A DNA stretch of 64,000 nucleotides from Terfezia claveryi. Lineage: Eukaryota; Ascomycota; Pezizomycetes; Pezizales; Pezizaceae. A program made the translations under genes and the position numbers. Where the stretch lies: NCBI GenBank assembly GCA_015179025.1, contig WHUX01000117.1, positions 104,538 through 168,537 on the forward strand. The letters are read 5' to 3'. The notes under the pieces were generated by a model that searched no databases, had not been told where the DNA came from, and was given only the letters and a program-made list of their open reading frames with translations. Below are positions 58,941 to 64,000 of this stretch, piece after piece. Position 1 is the first letter of the stretch. Each line of letters starts with the position of its first letter.

Positions 58941-59602
58941 GGGGAGGGATTGGGGTCGGCGGAGGCACGGGAGGGGGTGGAAATAGGACTGCGAGTGGCA
59001 TATTTTCTTGGTTCTCTAATTCATTACTAGTTATAGATAACCCTAGATAATCCGACTCCAAACGTTTCTTTGCTCACTTACATGTGGTGATGGCACGTGG
59101 GTGGTACTTCCATATCCTCCTCCATATCCTCCTCCATATCCTCAATATCGGTGGTTAATTCCGATAGGGCACTTGGGGGAGGAGCTATCCGCTTACGCCG
59201 GCTTCGTTTCTATATAATGTCTTCGTTGGGTCTTCATTAATACTAAGAAAATATTAGCTAGGACTAAGACTCTCGCTCCAATTATGGGAGGGCTCTCGCT
59301 CCAATTATGGGAGGGCTCTCACTCAAATGGGAGGGCTCTCACTCCAATGGAGGACTCTCACTCTAATGGGAGGGCTCTCACTCCAAAGGGGTCTCCTAAG
59401 GGGGGCTCTCAACCAAAGGGGGGCTTTCTCAACCAAAGGGGGGCTTTCTCGACCAAATGGGGGCTTTCTCAACCAAAGGGGGGCTTTCTCAACCAAAGGG
59501 GGTTTCTTTGCTAAGCTAAGTAGGACATACCTATTTGTACTATCTTTTGGAGATAGTTCTGGTGGTGGGAACATCAGTTTCTGGCGAGGTTGACGTGAAG
59601 GC
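58870..59602 (-). pseudogene. Possible multi-exon unknown gene
   Basis: ATG at about 59602: MPSRQPRQKLMFPPPELS then SPKDSTNR, followed at once by a GTATGT donor (near 59528). A second stretch, KRSRRKRIAPPPSALSEL and DIEDMEEDMEEDMEVPP, spans 59208-59085 and ends near a GTAAGT donor (59082). A third, Pro-rich piece (LFPPPPVPPPTPIPPLTPEA) spans 58985-58890. The basic patch followed by acidic repeats would suit a nuclear protein, but nothing is recognised. The first intron would contain the minisatellite below. Confidence 0.3.
59283..59512. repeat. Two adjoining minisatellites, 19-21-bp units
   Basis: 59283-59395: units of GGGAGGGCTCTCACTCCAAT. 59396-59512: five units of AACCAAAGGGGGGCTTTCTC. 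The second unit looks like a derivative of the first (shared GGG..GCTYTC). Confidence 0.92.
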
Positions 59603-59649
59603 ATAATGATAGTAGTGGCAGAATAGCTAATAGTCAATAATAGCAATTA

Positions 59650-60043
59650 ATGTATTGCAGATGTTGAGGTTTATATGTATTAAGAGATTTGGGGGGGGGG
59701 AGCAAATCAAACCCGTGTTAGTGCTATGGTCTCAATATGTACGGCTGCTAGTCTCATACCCAATTGGGAAGGAATTGATATGAGTGGCATATACCGCTAA
59801 GTATTACAAAGATCTACGGGACAACAGCATATTTGCAGCGCACTTAGATTCCAACTTAAGTGGTCGGATGACTTCTGTATCAGGGGCTTGATACAGTGGC
59901 TCTAAATAAGTTATTAATATTTAGCGCTATCACATATATATGCAATGTTCTAGGTCTTTCTGACTTAGGAAATTTACTAGAAGGGGTACAAGCTGCTTTC
60001 CAAACAGGCTTAGATTTGGGATAGCGCTACCAAATAACTCGAC
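59650..60043. other. Intergenic DNA with one MITE-like half
   Basis: A G run (GGGGGGGGG) at about 59692-59700. At 59847-59870, TTAGATTCCAACTTAAGTGG matches the end of the MITE at 60044-60190, suggesting a third, truncated end. No gene seen. Confidence 0.45.
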
Positions 60044-60190
60044 CCAACCTCGTAAGTTGGAATCTGCGTGTATTGCATACTTTCCATTGTGCCGTGGTTA
60101 TTTGTATTTCGCTATTGTGCCTGTCACAACAACATCCACACACACAACAGAAAGTATGTAGTACACTCAGATTCCAACTTACAAGGTTGG
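60044..60190. mobile_element. 147-bp MITE with 42-bp terminal inverted repeats
   Basis: Left end CCAACCTCGTAAGTTGGAAT and right-end complement CCAACCTTGTAAGTTGGAAT continue for 42 bp with five mismatches. No target duplication is obvious. The interior is about 60 bp. Confidence 0.7.
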
Positions 60191-60226
60191 AGGGCTTTTG
60201 AAAGTCGTTTACACAGAGCTAGATAT

Positions 60227-60391
60227 TAACACAAAGGCCATAGTCTTATGCAGGCATAGATGGCTATGTGGATTGCCGACCGCTTGAAGCAAACATGTCC
60301 AATAATTAACATAAAGGTCATGGCCTTATGCAGGCCATACAGAACTGGAGTGACTGGCCATGTTGATTGCCGACCAAGCAAACATGGCCTA
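60227..60391. repeat. Two-copy direct repeat of about 80 bp
   Basis: Units at 60227-60302 and 60307-60391 share AAGGyCATrGyCTTATGCAGG and GATTGCCGACC and end AGCAAACATG. They lie upstream of the next gene. Confidence 0.8.
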
Positions 60392-60600
60392 CTCTTATGT
60401 CCAACTTCGTAGAGTCCATAAATACCCCATAGATCTGTGAATCAATTATTCTCAGCAGCTATTCACAATACCTCCCGCCATCATCACAATACCTTCCCGC
60501 CATCACAACTTTCCATTTGAATAACACCTAACATACATAACGTAAGTATCTCTAAAGCATAGTTTCCAACGGGGGTATCTAAATTTCCAACGTAGTTCGT

Positions 60601-61697
60601 CCAAATGCATCTGCAGCGCAAGAAGTTAGCCAAGCAAAGGCACTATTGGGATGGGGGAGAATGATCCCCGGTACTCAAACTGGAGGAATGGGGTCAAGGG
60701 GTGGACGAACACAGGGGATAACGGGGAAACGGCAGGCCGGGAATGCCTTCTGGAGTCAATTCAAAACCTACGCCCAGCAGGAGACTGGGCTCCCTGCATC
60801 TGGAATTGCGCTCATCCAAAATGGGGCAGCACCAATCAAAAGAGCAGCCGAGACTGCTCTTGACAAGATTTTGCAAGACGTCCTTAAAAAGGCAAGAGAC
60901 ACAGAGCGCGGGCACGCATTAGCACAAGTAGCAAACCTAGCTGCGAATGCTCCAGATGTCCAGTTTGGGGGGGGGCCAATGCAGGGGGGGTGGCCAATGC
61001 ATTGGGGGGAATGCAGACCAGAACATTGAGGAGGGTTTCCGAAAGCCTGTGAGGTTATTCCTCATTGATCCAACCCGGGGAGCTGAGGTATAAGATGCAA
61101 ATAGCCAATATAAGTGGGATGAAGCACCAAGCAACTGTGTTGCAATTCTGAAGTTGGCATCCCTTTTGGAGATTGTGGATAAGATTCGGGAAAGGATCCC
61201 AGCTGGGAGAAAAGTGCGGCTGTCTAGGAGCACTAGACAACCCCAACCCACCCAATACAATCCCTCCCGCCACGCGTCTGCAAACCGACGAGGAGGTGCA
61301 GGCATTTTTGGAGCTAAGCTCCTCCAAACCAATTAGGATACAAGTTATCCTGTATAGGGATCCGGCTTTAGAGCCTGTGGTGGCAGACAGCCCACCCCCC
61401 GATGATGGTGCATACTTTGCAGCTGACTTCCTGGATGCAGCTGAGGAGTACATGGACCCTGCCGAGGATTCCGACTCATTGAGTCGAAATCTTGCCGGCT
61501 TTGCCAAACGTACCTTCCCGCGGACAATGGAAGCATTTGAGGAGCGGAAGCTAAAGCTCCGCAAGCGAATTAAGAGGCAGCAGAGGGCTTTGCATCAGAT
61601 GAAGCAGAAGCAGAGGGAAAGGTTCCCAGCTGAGGAAATTTATGATTCAGATTCTCCAGCATGGAACATCATGCAAGAACTGGATCTCCAGCCATAA
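60601..61697 (+). pseudogene. Unknown plus-strand gene, frameshifted
   Basis: Coding signal starts without a Met in frame ([20 protein letters not shown]) and runs as [20 protein letters not shown] and [20 protein letters not shown] to 61029. A G-run near 60966 and later sites (TAA near 61088, shift near 61215) change frame. The continuation reads [64 protein letters not shown], then DNGAYF-like [19 protein letters not shown] and a basic coiled-coil-like tail ([20 protein letters not shown]). The end is TAA 61695-61697. I do not recognise the family. Upstream CT-poor leader and a GTAAGT at 60542 may mark an untranslated exon. It shares strand with the DUF6532-like gene 500 bp downstream. Confidence 0.55.
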
Positions 61698-61918
61698 AAT
61701 GGCAGGGAAATGCTCCTAGCAAGGGGACCGATCGCTGCAGGTGCTTCAGCGGTGGCACGAGCTAGAGCCGGACAAGATCCGGGAGCTCCGCCAGCTGCAC
61801 GCAGGGCGAGAGAACAAGCCACGCACGAGGCAGGAGTAAATGTGGCCAATTTGGCCTGGATAGATCTGATCTAAGACGGTATGCATTGGAAGGAGAGGGT
61901 CTGTGTCGGAGGACTGTT

Positions 61919-62072
61919 CTTTTTTTTTTTTTTTTTTTTAGGTGATCTGTGTTCGTTGTTTTTTTCTCCTTTTTTTTTGTCTAGGTGATCTGTGTTCGTT
62001 GTTTTTTTCTCTTTTTTTTTGTCTAGGTGATCTGTGTTCGTTGTTTTTTTTTCCTTTTTTTTTTTTTTTGGG
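61919..62072. repeat. Poly-T rich tandem repeat, about 43-46-bp unit
   Basis: Three copies of TAGGTGATCTGTGTTCGTTG separated by T-rich spacers (TTTTTTTCTCCTTTTTTTTT), ending in an uninterrupted T run. It lies between the two plus-strand genes. Confidence 0.92.
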
Positions 62073-62205
62073 AGGAGAGGTGGATTTTTAAATTTTTTTT
62101 GAAGGGGGATTTAATTAGCAAGTTGTATGCTCAAAGAAATGGATTAGATGCTTTGCGTTGGAATATTTCTATACAAACCTCCTGCGCAAGTCTTTTTCAT
62201 CCGCA

Positions 62206-63633
62206 ATGCCTCGCAAAACATCTTCCCAGCAAGCTACCTCTCAGCAAGCTACTGCGCCAACTGGGCAGGCAAGCCGTAAACATAAGGCCTCTCAAATTGT
62301 AGCAACTGTGATTCAACCACAACCAACAGTTGAAACTGCGGCGGCATTCACAAATAACATCATATTCGATAATGAGGTTTGTATAAGGAAGGTGATATTT
62401 TGGTCAGATTGTAAGCTAATTCCAACATAGGATGGCAGAAGTGATTCCGAATCAGAAGTGGAAACTTTCATTGACACTGCTGTGCTCGTGCTGGGCATTA
62501 GAAGACGAACACAATCCTTTTCAGCTATTCCCGACATTTTACAACCTTTTGCGAGTACCGCACAAAAGATTGTGACCAACTACACATATTATAGGAAACC
62601 TCTGCTAACACCGGGTGAATTACTCCTGCTCATACAGCATGCCTGGGATAAGGCACAAACGGGGCCTCACCAGATAGAACGAGTAATAGCGGTTGATACA
62701 TTTGTATGACATCCAATCCGATTTGGGGCGTTGGATTGCTGATTCGAAACAGCTAAAAAGCATTCATTCCCGAACAAGGGCACATCTAATACATGAATGT
62801 CAGGCAAGCATCACGAGGGTGTATGGTATTAGCCAGTTACCAAAGGAATGTATGAAGACAAAGGTTGAGTACTTGCTGGAAGGAGATCGATTTATCTGTA
62901 AGCAAAGCAGTCGGGATGTAAGTTGGTCGGATGGCAAACACTACCAGTCCAATATCTGACGCTAATATTGATGTCCAAAAAGGAGTTTAGGGGACGGTTC
63001 CGTGCAGAGGAGATCGTTAATATAATATATCAACAGTATTTCCAAGGCCCAAAAATGAAGGGGAATAGGGACCCAGGCTTTCTGGATAGAATCAATGGTA
63101 TCTTCATATACTTTGTGGCCTCAGCAATGCATCACAGTTTGAAAGCATAGAAGACAGGAGATTGTAATCCAGTCATGCAGGAGTTCAAATACGAAACCGC
63201 CTGGTGTAAGTTGAGAATAACCAATGAAGAGCAACAAATAGACGCACAATGTTAGACAAGGGACTAACGCAAAACAGGCACATATGAGAGGCTGATGAAT
63301 ACATGGGAGATTCATTCAAAAGCAATAAAGGACCTTATAGTGAATAACATCAAGGCTGACTTGGCTCGTCGGATTGCAGCTCAGGTAAGGATGGTGGAAG
63401 TAGAACCAGTTGACGCACCACAAGTCGAAGATGAAGCACGATATGAGGCGGAATTGAGAAAGGAGCTAGAGTACTCGTATGAAAGATTAGAGGTACCAGC
63501 GGAAAAGCGCCGTCACGAAGGGAGTCTACTGAGAGATTCATCAGTAGAATTGGCTGGACCATTAAACCCGGAGGTTGATGATGCACTGACAGAGATAGGG
63601 GATATAGACAAAGAGGACACAGAAAGTGACTGA
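62206..63633 (+). pseudogene. DUF6532-like protein gene, degenerate
   Basis: ATG at 62206: MPRKTSSQQATSQQATA, a Gln/Thr-rich head, then an acidic stretch (SDSESEVETFID). The body shows SRTRAHLIHECQASITRVYG, KVEYLLEGDRFICK, a YQSNILTLILMSKKEF-like junction, DPGFLDRINGIFIYFVASAM and HHSLKAxKTGDCNPVMQEF, then a charged C-terminus ending IDKEDTESD with TGA 63631-63633. The order (helical head, LxxxxFIxK, SPxL..I, F..V...L..W.TG, Y) fits fungal DUF6532 proteins, which are mostly repeat-associated and of unknown function. Breaks: TAG 62428-62430, frameshifts near 62700 and 62920, TAG 63148-63150 (TGG in origin), TAG/TAA near 63254-63265. Confidence 0.6.
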
Positions 63634-64000
63634 AGAAGTCGGATGTTTGAGAGAATGGGTTTTTCTATGTCAGTTTCAAGGCTATTCTCTCTATGGGGTT
63701 ATGTTATCTCGTTAGCTGTATTTCTTTTGCTTGCGTGTGGTCGTGTGTTTCTTTTTCATAAAACGTGTTCACTGGAAGCTGGGACGGGGAAGGTTGGTAG
63801 ATGTAATTTGGTGGGAGGAAAGAGTATGCATTGCGTTGGATTTCATTTCTTGGTGTTGGAGGTCGTAAGGAACTTCTGCTGTAAATGAGGTTTTTTTTGT
63901 TTATGGAAGATATGTTTGGTAATTAGCAAATGGAAGCAGATTAAAAGGGAACATTTGCACATGCAGAGAGTATAACGGTTAAGTAAAGAACGTGACGAGT
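63634..64000. other. 3' flank of the DUF6532-like gene
   Basis: T-rich sequence. An 81-codon frame at 63643-63888 with a hydrophobic stretch (LWGYVISLAVFLLLACG) starts 9 bp after the previous stop; I regard it as probable 3' untranslated DNA rather than a gene. Confidence 0.35.

Noticed and set aside
63643..63888. Small membrane protein after the DUF6532-like gene
   Set aside because: Starts 9 bp after the stop, T-rich composition, single hydrophobic stretch; more likely 3' untranslated sequence.

Overview
The window reads as a transposon-rich stretch of a filamentous ascomycete genome. The evidence is short fungal introns (52-53 bp, GT..AG), chromodomain Ty3/Gypsy elements, a Plavaka-type CACTA transposase, a fungal STAND/NLR gene start of the MADPLSVAAS type, and premature stops that almost all come from C-to-T changes at CpA or CpG (RIP or methylation-deamination pattern). 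The mix of a Crinkler-like kinase, NACHT-ankyrin gene, Helitron and chromoviruses would suit Pezizomycetes such as truffles, but the genus is a guess. I found no intact housekeeping gene; nearly every coding region is broken.

Layout. 1-106: start of an unknown gene running off the left edge (minus). 255-6433: complete Gypsy element 1 (minus), 5-bp target duplication. 7222-9274: Crinkler-header plus kinase pseudogene (minus). 9.3-20 kb: AT-rich DNA with small inverted-repeat elements, a PIF1 helicase fragment, an unknown broken gene, a 1.46-kb inverted-repeat element carrying a nested 248-bp TA-flanked MITE, and a Copia gag remnant. 20.4-23.5 kb: NLR pseudogene (N-terminal domain, NACHT, ankyrin; minus). 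24.6-26.1 and 39.35-39.6 kb: an inverted-repeat element (called R1) whose right arm is split by a 13.3-kb insertion. That insertion, 26076-39348, is a Helitron carrying a 2-oxoglutarate/Fe(II) dioxygenase gene of TET/JBP-like appearance upstream of its Rep-helicase gene; its helicase is interrupted by complete Gypsy element 2 (31288-37671, plus). 39965-40745: Mutator-like MITE with a perfect 10-bp target duplication. 42546-48905: complete Gypsy element 3 (plus). 49000-54177: 5'-truncated Gypsy element 4 (minus). 54178-54949: a pair of 157-bp direct repeats. 55281-58208: Plavaka transposase pseudogene (minus). 58.4-59.65 kb: possible exons of unknown genes and minisatellites. 60.0-63.6 kb: a MITE and two broken plus-strand genes, one unknown and one DUF6532-like.

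Insertion order can be read directly: R1 was hit by the Helitron, and the Helitron was then hit by Gypsy element 2. The four Gypsy copies are one family (Gag with zinc knuckle; Pol with protease, RT, RNase H, integrase, GPY/F module and chromodomain). Pol lies in the -1 frame behind a conserved GGGAAAA heptamer. The family's LTRs share their 3' two thirds but carry different palindromic cassettes near the U3 edge. The most unusual item is the Helitron with an internal dioxygenase gene.
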